From the NCBI RefSeq assembly GCF_000787375.1, contig NZ_JRJU01000005.1, forward strand, positions 1 to 64,000: a stretch of 64,000 nt of DNA, written 5' to 3'. The first letter of the stretch is position 1, and each line of letters starts with the position of its first letter. Below the pieces are notes generated by a model. It did not search any database. It saw only the letters and a list, made by a program, of their open reading frames with translations, and was not told the DNA's origin. The stretch comes from Halalkalibacter okhensis (lineage in GTDB: Bacteria > Bacillota > Bacilli > Bacillales > Bacillaceae_D). This document shows positions 35,224 through 44,071 of the stretch, piece after piece. Made by a program: the position numbers and the translations under genes.

Positions 35224-35795
35224 TGTGACTCACCTAAGTTCCTAACTTCAGACGTCTGAATATCTATTATAAAACTAGCAAAATACCTCGGTAATACTTG
35301 TTCATTCGAAAGGCTTGCTGCATGACTTGAATCAACGACAGATAACGTTACGGATGAAACAACCGGAGACGTTTCTAACGCATCATAATAAGCTGCCACT
35401 TCCTCTATTTGATCGAAGCTAGCCTCAACCTTCACTTCACCTGGCAGCTCATATTCAAAATTAAGAAAGAACCCTCGCTCTGGCAAAAGAGAAACAAGCT
35501 CATCAACTAACAATGAGGTTGGAATGACCTTATCTTCAAGGACCGTTACTGCTTGAGCATATTCAGCATAACCTGTGTCATCTTTGACCTGTAGTTGCTC
35601 TGTTAATTGCACCGACTCTAATTGAACAGCATAGATTTCCTCACGTAATTGAGTGGTTTCCTCTTTTACAGATGACTGATAGAAATAGAGGGCTGTCGTT
35701 CCAACCGCCACTAGGATTAATACAATAAAACTAATAAGAGGATACGTGATGTCACGCTTCTGTTTTTCTGGAAGTAGATTAATTTCAACGAGCAT
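35220..35795 (-). CDS. PilN-like type IV pilus assembly protein
   Basis: A 191-residue protein. The PilM-binding motif VEINLLPEKQ is at residues 3-12, followed by one membrane helix (about 20-40), a coiled coil and an extracytoplasmic ferredoxin-like domain. The INLLP motif is the hallmark of PilN, which inserts into a groove of PilM. It overlaps pilM by 1 nt and pilO by 4 nt. Confidence 0.88.
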   Translation of the reverse strand: MLVEINLLPEKQKRDITYPLISFIVLILVAVGTTALYFYQSSVKEETTQLREEIYAVQLESVQLTEQLQVKDDTGYAEYAQAVTVLEDKVIPTSLLVDELVSLLPERGFFLNFEYELPGEVKVEASFDQIEEVAAYYDALETSPVVSSVTLSVVDSSHAASLSNEQVLPRYFASFIIDIQTSEVRNLGESQ

Positions 35796-36763
35796 TATCG
35801 CACCTCTTTTTTTAAGATCAGCCCTAGTACATCATAATAACGGGCTGGTAACGGGACATCAGATAAGTCATCTAAGAAAACAAGCTGTAGTGAAAAGGAA
35901 TTTTGAAAGCTTTTCTTAACAAGTTCCAAATACGGATGATCTCCACAAATAAGCATTCGTTCGATCGTCCCTGTCCCCTTTAATACATTAAATCTATAAA
36001 AATTTAACACTTTCTCGATTTCATTGGTTTGGTCATCAATTTGATTAAATAATTGATCTTGATCGCCACTCCACTCAAGCATTCCTTGTCTCTTGACTTG
36101 CCAATTCGCTTGGTCAAGTTCAGAGAAAATGGATCTTGAAAAGACGGGGTGGTGCTCGTTAAAAAAGGTCACGTTCGTATGGGTTGCATCAACCTGTACT
36201 AAAAGGGTGTAGCCATTTGTACTTGTCTGGTCGAGTTCGTGAAACAATCGATACGCGCTTAACGCTGTTAAATCGGCAGCATTTGGTCTTACTTTTACTT
36301 CTTCAAACACACTGACATAATCATGGATCGTCTTTTCTTTAGAGGCAAACACTAGCACCTCTTTTTGTCCGTCTTTCATTCCAAGCTCGTGAAAATCAAA
36401 AATGGGCTCATCAAAAGGAAGCAACAAAGAATCTCCTAAATCAAAATATAGTTTCCCTTTAATTTCCTCATGAGGAATCGCTCCATCAACTTGATGCATT
36501 CGGACGATCACTTGTCCATCTGGAACACAAAATTGAATGTCCTGACGCTTTATGTCCCACTCTTCTATACATTCTTCTAAGAATGTCACAAACGTCTCGC
36601 GTTCAACGACCTGACCCTCTCGAATAACCTCAGCAGGTAAATACCGCTCTCCATGTGCATAAACAGTTGATACATCACCTTTTTTACTGCCAACGTATCG
36701 CATGACATGGTCTTTTATCACAATCGCATGACGAGCACTTTTTGAACTTGTCCACTTTATCAT
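35795..36763 (-). CDS. PilM-like actin-fold pilus assembly ATPase
   Basis: A protein of about 322 residues with the actin-like PilM fold, without strongly conserved phosphate loops. Characteristic parts are KGKLYFDLGDSLLLPFDEP, the LTALSAYRLF helix and the MLICGDHPYLEL segment. It is a cytoplasmic partner of PilN and of the PilB motor. The ATG at 36763 is 6 nt after AAGGTG; a GTG at 36772 lies in the ribosome site. It is the first gene of pilM-N-O, 47 nt after pilD. Confidence 0.82.
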   Translation of the reverse strand: MIKWTSSKSARHAIVIKDHVMRYVGSKKGDVSTVYAHGERYLPAEVIREGQVVERETFVTFLEECIEEWDIKRQDIQFCVPDGQVIVRMHQVDGAIPHEEIKGKLYFDLGDSLLLPFDEPIFDFHELGMKDGQKEVLVFASKEKTIHDYVSVFEEVKVRPNAADLTALSAYRLFHELDQTSTNGYTLLVQVDATHTNVTFFNEHHPVFSRSIFSELDQANWQVKRQGMLEWSGDQDQLFNQIDDQTNEIEKVLNFYRFNVLKGTGTIERMLICGDHPYLELVKKSFQNSFSLQLVFLDDLSDVPLPARYYDVLGLILKKEVR

Positions 36764-36810
36764 AGAAATCACCTTACATTTCTAGAAGCATTCTCTTTTG
36801 AAAGCCCGTT

Positions 36811-37569
36811 TTATAAAAATAATCTCATATACCATTCTACTAAAGCTGATCCAAAATAATAAGAAGTAATTGTCCCCATAACAATAAATGGACCAAACGG
36901 AATTGGTTTCCTCCGCTCAACCTTGCCTATCAAAAGACCGACACCACCAATAATCGCTCCATATAAGCACGAGAAGAAAAACGCAAGCAAAGTCCCTTGC
37001 CAGCCAAGCACGAGGCCAAGCACCGCAAACAGCTTAATGTCTCCTCCACCCATCCCCCCGCGGCTAGCAACGGCTATAAGTAAAAGCAGAGTAAAGCCAA
37101 TAACGGAACCCACTACCACATCCCACCAAGGATCTAATGGAGCTATCGTGACACGCAACAGCAATAAAATCGGCGCAAAAAAGAGCAGCACTTTATCAGG
37201 GATAATCATATACCGAATGTCACTAACAAATATAATAACCAAAAGCGACATTAGTACGATCGAAACGATGGTTTCTAAAGACCAGCCAAAAACAAGAAAT
37301 GACGTAACAAACAACACCCCTGTCATGAACTCCACAAATGGATAGAGCGGAGAAACCTTCTGATGACAGCCCCGACATCGCCCTTTTAAAAAGAAATACG
37401 AAACAACAGGAATTAGATCTATGACGCCCAAATCCCGCCGACAAACCGTACAGTGTGAACGTGGCCTGACAATCGATTGACCATTAGGTACACGCAGCCC
37501 GACCACATTATAAAAAGATCCAAATGTCATCCCGAGTACAAACAAATAAATATAGATTAAGAGCATCAT
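36811..37569 (-). CDS. Prepilin peptidase/methylase (PilD/ComC)
   Basis: A 252-residue membrane aspartyl protease with about eight helices. The zinc-binding cysteines are CTVC (residues 40-43) and CRGC (65-68), the GxGD-type active site is GMGGGDIKLF near 173-182, and a second catalytic Asp is in VSDIRYMIIPD. It cleaves prepilins after Gly and methylates the new N-terminus. It corresponds in position to B. subtilis comC (next to spoIIB) but here serves a local pilus operon. Confidence 0.95.
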   Translation of the reverse strand: MMLLIYIYLFVLGMTFGSFYNVVGLRVPNGQSIVRPRSHCTVCRRDLGVIDLIPVVSYFFLKGRCRGCHQKVSPLYPFVEFMTGVLFVTSFLVFGWSLETIVSIVLMSLLVIIFVSDIRYMIIPDKVLLFFAPILLLLRVTIAPLDPWWDVVVGSVIGFTLLLLIAVASRGGMGGGDIKLFAVLGLVLGWQGTLLAFFFSCLYGAIIGGVGLLIGKVERRKPIPFGPFIVMGTITSYYFGSALVEWYMRLFL

Positions 37570-37584
37570 AGATTCGACCCTTCT

Positions 37585-37971
37585 TCACTCATTTCGTTCA
37601 ATTAGATACGCCGCATAATGGTGAACACCATTTACATTCCAAACGACAACAAAAGACTCTTTAGAGAACTTCCGCAAAAACCGCTCATTCTCCTGCTCAT
37701 CAAAATGCCCCTCATGAATCAGGTCCTCAACTGACATCGTCAGGCTCCCCCCAGCTTCCGATACATCTTGAAACAAAACCTCATGTTTAACGAGCTCAAT
37801 TAAGAGCCGCTCGCTTTCTTTGTTACTCACCCGCTCAACCGAATCAAACACGCTCGGAAGCAGAACCACCCCACCTATATAGAGCATAATCATCAACAAC
37901 ACAACCGTCACGAGCTCAAAATGCGGAAAGCGATTCTTGTTGTGATTGAGTGAGAAGTGTTGGATAGGCAT
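37585..37971 (-). CDS. Pilin-like single-pass protein of the pil operon
   Basis: A protein of about 128 residues. The segment NRFPHFELVTVVLLMIMLYIG resembles a type IV pilin N-terminus, with Glu in the right place before a hydrophobic helix, but the Gly before the cleavage site is missing. The extracytoplasmic part is short and soluble-looking, ending HHYAAYLIERNE. The frame is open upstream to 38022, but that crosses the pilA terminator, so the ATG at 37971 is preferred; its ribosome site is weak. It is possibly a minor pseudopilin or a pilin-like accessory protein. Confidence 0.6.
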   Translation of the reverse strand: MPIQHFSLNHNKNRFPHFELVTVVLLMIMLYIGGVVLLPSVFDSVERVSNKESERLLIELVKHEVLFQDVSEAGGSLTMSVEDLIHEGHFDEQENERFLRKFSKESFVVVWNVNGVHHYAAYLIERNE

Positions 37972-38005
37972 TGGGATCAACTCGATTCTAAGTTCCAAAT
38001 TTGTA

Positions 38006-38033
38006 TTGAAAAAGCCTATCAACAGCGATAGGC
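38006..38033 (-). terminator. Terminator directly after the major pilin gene
   Basis: GCCTATC-GCTGTT-GATAGGC perfect 7-bp stem followed by TTTTTC on the minus strand, 17 nt after the pilA stop. Partial termination here would yield more pilin mRNA than downstream assembly mRNA. Confidence 0.8.
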
Positions 38034-38049
38034 CATAAATCTAAATATG

Positions 38050-38535
38050 TTAAGGAACTGGGATTACTTGTCCTCTATCAAAAGAGCCCTCATCAGCTTC
38101 TTCAATTTGTCTCTCTGTACCCACTAATTGAACTCTATAGCTATAGGAACCGCTCTCTTCTCTAGTGACTAACACATAGGAGCCAACTAACTCATCAGTA
38201 GCATCGCGACTCCCCTCAACATAATCATCGTTTCCCGAATCAGGATCAACAAAATTTTCAATATAACCATCAGTCACAAGGTCTTGTAAATAAATTGCTA
38301 CATTTTCATCACTTACAGTTGGCTGTAAACTAGTATCACCAGTCACTGCTAATTTAGCCGAATTAATCATCTGAGTAGCATTCGCCACATGTGCATCCTT
38401 TTTACTGTTATCTATAATCCCACCAATACTTGGTACAGCAATCGCTGCAATAATTCCTAAAATAACAACAACTGCTAATAATTCTACTAATGTTAACCCT
38501 TTTTGATTCTTTAGTTTTTGGTACCATTTACGCAT
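38050..38535 (-). CDS. Major type IV pilin, ComGC-like prepilin
   Basis: A 161-residue prepilin. The class-III leader ends QKG before LTLVELLAVVVILGIIAAIA. The cleavage site is Gly13/Leu14 and Glu5 of the mature pilin is residue 18. The soluble domain is small and acidic. AGGAGGAG lies 6 nt before the ATG. It is the first gene after a class II c-di-GMP riboswitch and is followed by a terminator, which fits a strongly expressed structural subunit. Confidence 0.93.
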   Translation of the reverse strand: MRKWYQKLKNQKGLTLVELLAVVVILGIIAAIAVPSIGGIIDNSKKDAHVANATQMINSAKLAVTGDTSLQPTVSDENVAIYLQDLVTDGYIENFVDPDSGNDDYVEGSRDATDELVGSYVLVTREESGSYSYRVQLVGTERQIEEADEGSFDRGQVIPVP

Positions 38536-38601
38536 TGTGTTTCTCCTCCTAAAGTAACTGTTTTTTCTTTTTTTACATGATTAGGGCGACTTGACGACAT
38601 A

Positions 38602-38712
38602 AAAAAAACCAAATCTGTAACGGAATATGTACAAATCTGGCCGGTTGCACTACTTGCTCCTAACTACCCAAGTGCCCACATACAGGTAATTACTCATCGC
38701 GTCCTTCTAAGT
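38602..38712 (-). promoter_or_regulatory. Cyclic-di-GMP-II riboswitch with terminator, upstream of pilin gene
   Basis: On the minus strand the leader holds GGACGCGATGAGTAA, then GTGGGCACTTG, then CAAGTAGTGCAACCGGCC. These align with the known class II c-di-GMP aptamer (conserved GGGCACUU and AGUAGUGCAACCG). Immediately 3', CCAGATTTGTA and TACAGATTTGG form an 11-bp stem followed by eight T (38602-38641), an intrinsic terminator. The terminator 5' arm overlaps the aptamer 3' edge, so ligand binding may prevent termination (ON switch). A possible -10 TATACT lies just upstream, at about 38727-38732. Confidence 0.9.
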
Positions 38713-38793
38713 TGTTATAAATCTAGTATACTACAAAAATATCTAATGTATGGCTTAATTTTAATGGGAATTTTTGCATTTGTCTAGTTCTTT

Positions 38794-40002
38794 TTACCCT
38801 ATCGAATCAAATATTTCAAACATCGGGATCGCAATGGCTGCGACGATTATACCGACAACGCCTGCTAGCAAAACAATCATTAATGGTTCAATTAACGACT
38901 TAATTTGATCGGTTGATGCTTCCACTTCCGCCTCGTAAAAATCAGCAACTTTATCAAGCATCTGATCTAGTGATCCTGTCTTTTCTCCGACGGCAATCAT
39001 CTGTGTCACAAGTGGTGGAAACGCCCAATGGGTCTCCATCGGAGCGGCAATCGATTCTCCTTTTTCAATCGACTGGCGGCAGTCTCGAATCACTTTGGCA
39101 ATCACTTCATTTCCAACAATCCGTTCTGTGATGGCTAATGCTTGTAAAATCGGAACGCTACTAGCAAATAACGAGCTTAATGTTCTTGTGAGCCGGGCTA
39201 GTGCTGCTTTTTGAAAAAGCTTTCCAAAGAGCGGGAGCCGAAGAAGCGCAAAATCAAATGCATAGCGCTTGTCTTTTTGTTCTTTGATGACTCGCCAGAA
39301 CAAATACAGTCCAACAAGCAATAAGAGGAACCCCCACCAATAGGCAGAAGCAATGTTCCCAGCTTGCAAGACGAGCACGGTAATAAACGGCAAATCGGCT
39401 CCAAAGCCTGCAAACATATCTGCAAAAGTCGGGACAACAAACGACAGAAGAAAGATAACAACAATAATAGCAACGAGACCTACTGCAATTGGGTACGAAA
39501 GAGCGGACATCACTTTTTGTTTCGTCCTGTGCTGCTTTTCGTAATAGGAGGCGAGTCGATCTAGAATTTCATCTAAATTCCCTCCGAGCTCCCCGGCCCG
39601 CATCATATTGATAAATAATGGTGGGAACAGCTTCCTTTGCTTTTCAGCTGCTTCTGAAAATGGATTTCCTGCTCGTAAGTCTTCTTCTATATCAGCTAAA
39701 CCCGCTTTCAACGCTTTGCTCGCCGTTTGCTCTGCTAATATACTCGTTGCATCAACAACCGAAATTCCAGCTTGTAGCAATGTAGAAAACTGACGCAAAT
39801 AAATGACAAAATCTTGTGATTTAATCCGCTTTGTTCCAAATGAAAGATCCTTATACAACACGCTATTTAACTCTTCCATGTGCGTAACAGCTGTCCCTTT
39901 TTCACGAATCAACTGTTTGGCTTCACGTTCTGAATCTGCTTTAACCTTCCCGGTTATTCGTTCACCTTTTTTGTTTCTACCTTGATACTTATAAACAGCC
40001 AT
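38794..40002 (-). CDS. PilC/GspF inner-membrane pilus platform protein
   Basis: A 402-residue platform protein with two GspF domains (about 68-190 and 270-392) and three main membrane helices. Characteristic residues are FVIYLRQFSTLLQAGISVV in the first repeat and ALARLTRTLSSLFASSVPIL in the second. It starts at the nucleotide next to the pilT stop. It is homologous to ComGB but belongs to a PilB/PilT locus. Confidence 0.94.
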   Translation of the reverse strand: MAVYKYQGRNKKGERITGKVKADSEREAKQLIREKGTAVTHMEELNSVLYKDLSFGTKRIKSQDFVIYLRQFSTLLQAGISVVDATSILAEQTASKALKAGLADIEEDLRAGNPFSEAAEKQRKLFPPLFINMMRAGELGGNLDEILDRLASYYEKQHRTKQKVMSALSYPIAVGLVAIIVVIFLLSFVVPTFADMFAGFGADLPFITVLVLQAGNIASAYWWGFLLLLVGLYLFWRVIKEQKDKRYAFDFALLRLPLFGKLFQKAALARLTRTLSSLFASSVPILQALAITERIVGNEVIAKVIRDCRQSIEKGESIAAPMETHWAFPPLVTQMIAVGEKTGSLDQMLDKVADFYEAEVEASTDQIKSLIEPLMIVLLAGVVGIIVAAIAIPMFEIFDSIG

Positions 40003-41043
40003 CTAGCTTCCACTCTCTCCGATATATGGTGACGCTACTTCCTCACTAATCACTTGCTTTTCAACTAACTCTCTCACGGACATCTCTAATGTATGCATCC
40101 CACTTGCACGTCCGGTTTGCATTACACTAGGAATTTGATGAATTTTCTCATTCCGAATTAAGTTTTTTACAGCCGAATTATTAACGAGAATTTCTGTTGC
40201 TGCCCTGCGTCCTTTTCCATCAGCCGTTTTAAACAAACGCTGTGAAATAACCGCCCCAAGAACGGAGGCTAGTTGAATTCTCACTTGCGGTTGTTGCGCG
40301 GGTGGGAACACATCAATGATTCGATCAATTGTAGCTGGTGCATCTGTTGTATGCAACGTACCTAAAACAAGATGTCCCGTCTCAGCAGCTGTAATCGCTG
40401 TTGAGATCGTTTCAAGGTCACGCATCTCACCAACGAGAATAATATCAGGGTCTTGTCTCAAGCAGCCTTTTAAACCATTCGCAAAATTTTTGGTGTCAAA
40501 GCCGACTTCACGTTGGTTAATAATCGATTTCTTATGACGATGTAAGTATTCAATCGGGTCTTCTAGTGTAATGATATGCTTGTTGCACGTGTCATTTAAA
40601 TAATCGATCATAGCCGCTAGTGTCGTCGACTTCCCACTTCCCGTTGGTCCAGTGACGAGCACAAGTCCTTGTGGCTTTCGTGCGATGTCACGTAATACAG
40701 GAGGCATATTTAAATCGTCCAGACTAGGGATCACCGTTGGCACAACACGAATGGCCAGACAAATACAAGACCGCTGGAAATACGCATTTACACGAAAGCG
40801 CGATACACTAACGATCCCATAAGAAAAGTCGAGCTCACCTCTTTTTTGGAATTCCTTCCATAACAGTTCTGAAATGATCGATTTCGCCATCCCTTCCGTA
40901 TCTTTTGGCTTTAATACAGTGCTATCGTGATGGTGAAGCTCTCCATTAATTCGGAACACAGGAGGGACTCCTACTGTTAAATGAATATCTGAGGCTCCTT
41001 GATTAAATGCCTCGACTAATAATGCCTCTAATCGTTCTTTCAT
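40003..41043 (-). CDS. PilT, pilus retraction ATPase
   Basis: A 346-residue hexameric motor. Walker A GPTGSGKST is at residues 132-140, Walker B is in DPDIILVGEMRD, and the Asp box is LEDPIEY. The C-terminal AVKNLIRNEKIHQIPSVMQT is the PilT-specific AIRNLIRE-type motif needed for retraction. The ATG at 41043 is 5 nt after AGGAGGG; six open codons upstream overlap pilB and are not favoured. PilT implies a dynamic, retractable pilus, unlike the Com pseudopilus of B. subtilis, which has no PilT. Confidence 0.94.
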   Translation of the reverse strand: MKERLEALLVEAFNQGASDIHLTVGVPPVFRINGELHHHDSTVLKPKDTEGMAKSIISELLWKEFQKRGELDFSYGIVSVSRFRVNAYFQRSCICLAIRVVPTVIPSLDDLNMPPVLRDIARKPQGLVLVTGPTGSGKSTTLAAMIDYLNDTCNKHIITLEDPIEYLHRHKKSIINQREVGFDTKNFANGLKGCLRQDPDIILVGEMRDLETISTAITAAETGHLVLGTLHTTDAPATIDRIIDVFPPAQQPQVRIQLASVLGAVISQRLFKTADGKGRRAATEILVNNSAVKNLIRNEKIHQIPSVMQTGRASGMHTLEMSVRELVEKQVISEEVASPYIGESGS

Positions 41044-41053
41044 AGTTACCCTC

Positions 41054-42721
41054 CTACTCATCTAACGCGACACGAAGTACTTCATCCAATGTCGTTAAGC
41101 CTTGCTTTACTTTTAACAAGCCATCATCAATCAGAAAGATCATGCCATTCTTTAAGGCATACTCGCGAATTGAGCTCATCGACTGATTGTTCATCATGAG
41201 CTGCCTGATCGTATCATCTATGACGAGCACTTCTTGAATCGCAATCCGGCCTTTATAGCCAGTATCTTTACAAGTTTGGCATCCTTCTCCACGGTAGATC
41301 GTCCCCGGTTTCATGCCGCGCCTTTGAAATAAATTTCGTTCCATTTCATTCGGCTCGTATGCTTTTTTGCATTGTGGGCAATTTTTGCGGACCAAGCGTT
41401 GTGCAACAATACCAGATAACGAAGAAACGACCAAGTAAGGCTCAATGCCCATATCAATTAAACGCGGAATCGTTGCAATTGCGCTATTCGTGTGTAACGT
41501 GCTTAGGACAAGATGCCCTGTCAACGAAGCTCGGATGGCAATTTCCGCCGTTTCGGCATCACGAATCTCTCCTACCATCACAATATTAGGATCTTGACGC
41601 AAAATCGAACGTAAACCAGCTGCAAAGCTTAAACCAACCTGGTTATTAACTTGAACTTGGTTAATGCCTTCAATTTGATACTCAACTGGGTCCTCAATCG
41701 TAATAATGTTCACTTGATCTGTATTTAAATGATTTAGTCCAGCGTATAAGGTCGACGATTTTCCAGAACCAGTTGGACCCGTAATAACTAATAAACCAGA
41801 AGGCTGTTCAATAAGCTTCATAAATTTTTGGTGATTGAGCTTATTAAAGCCAAGCTGAGAAATTTTATTAAGTGTACTCCCTAGATCTAGAATACGAATT
41901 ACAATCTTTTCTCCATAAACGGTAGGGAGTGTCGAAATTCTTAAATCAATCGGTGTTTTATTGACAAACGTTTTAATCCGCCCATCTTGAGGAAGACGCG
42001 TTTCTGTAATATTTAAATTAGCCATGATTTTCACTCGCGCAATTAACGAATTTTGAATACGTTTCGGGAAAGCTTGCTCTGTTTTCAGTACCCCATCTAC
42101 CCTATAGCGGATAACAAGCTTCTTTTCTTGTGGGTCGATATGAATATCACTTGCTTTTTGACTTAGACCCGTTTGTAAAAGCTGATTGACCAACTTGATG
42201 ACTGGTGCATCATTTTCTCCAACTTGGCCATTAGTTGTATTCGCTTTTTCCTCTAGTTCTTCTAGTAGTTCGTTATCTACAAGTGCTTCACCCATATTGT
42301 AGTGACGATCAATCGCTTGAGTAATCTCATCCTTTGTCGCAATGGCCGTATCGATTTGATAACCCGTAAGCATTCGTAAATCGTCTATCGCAAAATAATC
42401 CATCGGATCTGCCATCGCCACTAGCAACTGATTCCCATCGAGTTTTAATGGGATGAGTTTATTTCGTATAGCGAATTCCTTTGGGACAACCTTCATCAAA
42501 TTCACATCAATCGGATAACGATACAAGCTAATTTGTTCAATCCCAAGTTGAATCTCTAGCGCCTCAATTAATTGCTGCTCTGTAATGAAACCAAGTTCTA
42601 GCAACGCATCTCCTAGCTTTTGATCCGATGCTTTTGCATCAAGTGCTTCATTCAGTTGCTTTTCTTGGAGGAGTCCAGCATCAACTAGGAGATCCCCTAA
42701 CCGTTTTCTTCCTTTTGCCAT
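41054..42721 (-). CDS. PilB, pilus extension ATPase with MshEN domain
   Basis: A 555-residue GspE/PilB-family motor. Residues 7-30 and 35-59 form two tandem MshEN-type motifs (RLGDLLVDAGLLQEKQL and KLGDALLELGFITEQQL). Walker A GPTGSGKSS is at 315-323, Walker B is in DPNIVMVGEIRD, and the zinc site is CPQC...CQTC near 453-490. In MshE the N-terminal motif binds c-di-GMP directly. It drives pilin polymerisation. It is followed 9 nt later by pilT. Confidence 0.95.
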   Translation of the reverse strand: MAKGRKRLGDLLVDAGLLQEKQLNEALDAKASDQKLGDALLELGFITEQQLIEALEIQLGIEQISLYRYPIDVNLMKVVPKEFAIRNKLIPLKLDGNQLLVAMADPMDYFAIDDLRMLTGYQIDTAIATKDEITQAIDRHYNMGEALVDNELLEELEEKANTTNGQVGENDAPVIKLVNQLLQTGLSQKASDIHIDPQEKKLVIRYRVDGVLKTEQAFPKRIQNSLIARVKIMANLNITETRLPQDGRIKTFVNKTPIDLRISTLPTVYGEKIVIRILDLGSTLNKISQLGFNKLNHQKFMKLIEQPSGLLVITGPTGSGKSSTLYAGLNHLNTDQVNIITIEDPVEYQIEGINQVQVNNQVGLSFAAGLRSILRQDPNIVMVGEIRDAETAEIAIRASLTGHLVLSTLHTNSAIATIPRLIDMGIEPYLVVSSLSGIVAQRLVRKNCPQCKKAYEPNEMERNLFQRRGMKPGTIYRGEGCQTCKDTGYKGRIAIQEVLVIDDTIRQLMMNNQSMSSIREYALKNGMIFLIDDGLLKVKQGLTTLDEVLRVALDE

Positions 42722-42732
42722 GTTGCCCCTCC

Positions 42733-44058
42733 TTATTCTTCACCCTTCACCTTGCTCGGTGCATCTTCATCATTGTTTGAGCTAGACTGACCGCTAGTTG
42801 AATCCAACTCTGTGCTGTTTTGTTCATCTGTTTCATCTTGATTTTCTTCCGTTACACTCGAATCATTTGAATCAGTTGATTCCGTTGACCTCTCACTTTC
42901 AACATCTTCATTTTGACGCGTAAGCAATCCTCGCTCCTCTATATGATGGACAGCTGGATAATAATCACTTGAAAGTTTAACACGATTCCTCAACGTACCA
43001 TCCCTATAATGGACCAATTGATACACATCGGCACGATAGCCTTTTTTTCCCGTTCGAATTAGCTGTTGATCACCTCGCATACGCTTACTCGCATATTGGA
43101 TAATCGTCCTTGGTTCAATCTCCTCGATATTGTCTACAGCTAATGAGTATGTGTAGATAAATTCCTTCCCCTCCAAGGAAAAGTGTAATTTTTCATGTTC
43201 ATAAGAGGTATGCAATCTGTAAGCATTTGCATTCGGGTTATATGCTTTAAAATCAAGCTCAAAAGACCCGGCTGCTGCATAGCCTACATTGGCATAGGTT
43301 GGCAAAACGACACTCGTATGACGTTCCATTAGTTCGAAGTTTGTTTGTCCAAATAATTGGTAAAAGGCCGTTGCTAAAATCGTTAACCCTTGACGGTCAT
43401 TTACATGGACATTGACTTCTTTTAACACTTCATGCAAAGAAAACAACTGCTGTGGCTCGATTTCATAACCGTCTAATGCCTGTACCCAATTTCTCACATA
43501 CATAGAGGACACACCTTCTAAAGTTACTTCAGCAACGACGCGTTCTTCTAATTTTGTAATAAAAAAATCATTCAGTTGATAGTTTTCCTGTGGCATTTGC
43601 AAGGACCGTACATCCTCGGCTACATGGGCCCCTAGCTGCTCCATGTCGACCTGGCTTGCCACCGTGTATTTCTGTAGTTCTTGCAAATAACTTTCAACTA
43701 TTGGACGTTTGACAAGAGCATATAACTCAACCTGCCGGGCGTCCCATGCCTCATTTAAAGCTCGCTCGACGTCAAATTCAATTTCTTCCCCTCTAATTTG
43801 AACGCTCTCATCTAAGATAACAAAGTCAATAGTGACATTTTTTTGCCATTCTTCAATACGATCAAAAAGTCCTTGTCTTGCTTCTTCTTCTGTTAGTCCT
43901 TCTACGGTAATTCCAGCTATTTCGGTTCCTCGCTCATACGTTTTTTCCGATGAAAAAATCGCACCTGCTATCAGATGACCAACGACCGTAAAGAACATTA
44001 AGAAAACAATACAAAATAAAAGCCACAAACTAGCTTGTATAAATGGTTGTCTCATCAA
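42733..44058 (-). CDS. VanW-family membrane-anchored protein
   Basis: A 441-residue protein with an N-terminal membrane anchor (about 7-33) and a peptidoglycan-binding-like region with ITVEGLTEEEARQGL. The VanW domain spans about 205-310 (QQLFSLHEVL, LATAFYQLFGQTNFELMERH). A G5-like strand segment near 370 is followed by a Ser/Asp/Glu-rich tail (395-441). Its function in the pilus locus is unknown; the wall-facing domain suggests anchoring or passage through peptidoglycan. The start is TTG or the following ATG. It lies 11 nt before pilB. Confidence 0.82.
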   Translation of the reverse strand: MMRQPFIQASLWLLFCIVFLMFFTVVGHLIAGAIFSSEKTYERGTEIAGITVEGLTEEEARQGLFDRIEEWQKNVTIDFVILDESVQIRGEEIEFDVERALNEAWDARQVELYALVKRPIVESYLQELQKYTVASQVDMEQLGAHVAEDVRSLQMPQENYQLNDFFITKLEERVVAEVTLEGVSSMYVRNWVQALDGYEIEPQQLFSLHEVLKEVNVHVNDRQGLTILATAFYQLFGQTNFELMERHTSVVLPTYANVGYAAAGSFELDFKAYNPNANAYRLHTSYEHEKLHFSLEGKEFIYTYSLAVDNIEEIEPRTIIQYASKRMRGDQQLIRTGKKGYRADVYQLVHYRDGTLRNRVKLSSDYYPAVHHIEERGLLTRQNEDVESERSTESTDSNDSSVTEENQDETDEQNSTELDSTSGQSSSNNDEDAPSKVKGEE

Positions 44059-44071
44059 TCGGATTCATCCT

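Noticed and set aside
38006-38033. Start of the 37585 gene at 38022 within the pilA terminator
   Set aside because: The frame is open, but the start would lie inside the terminator hairpin without a ribosome site.
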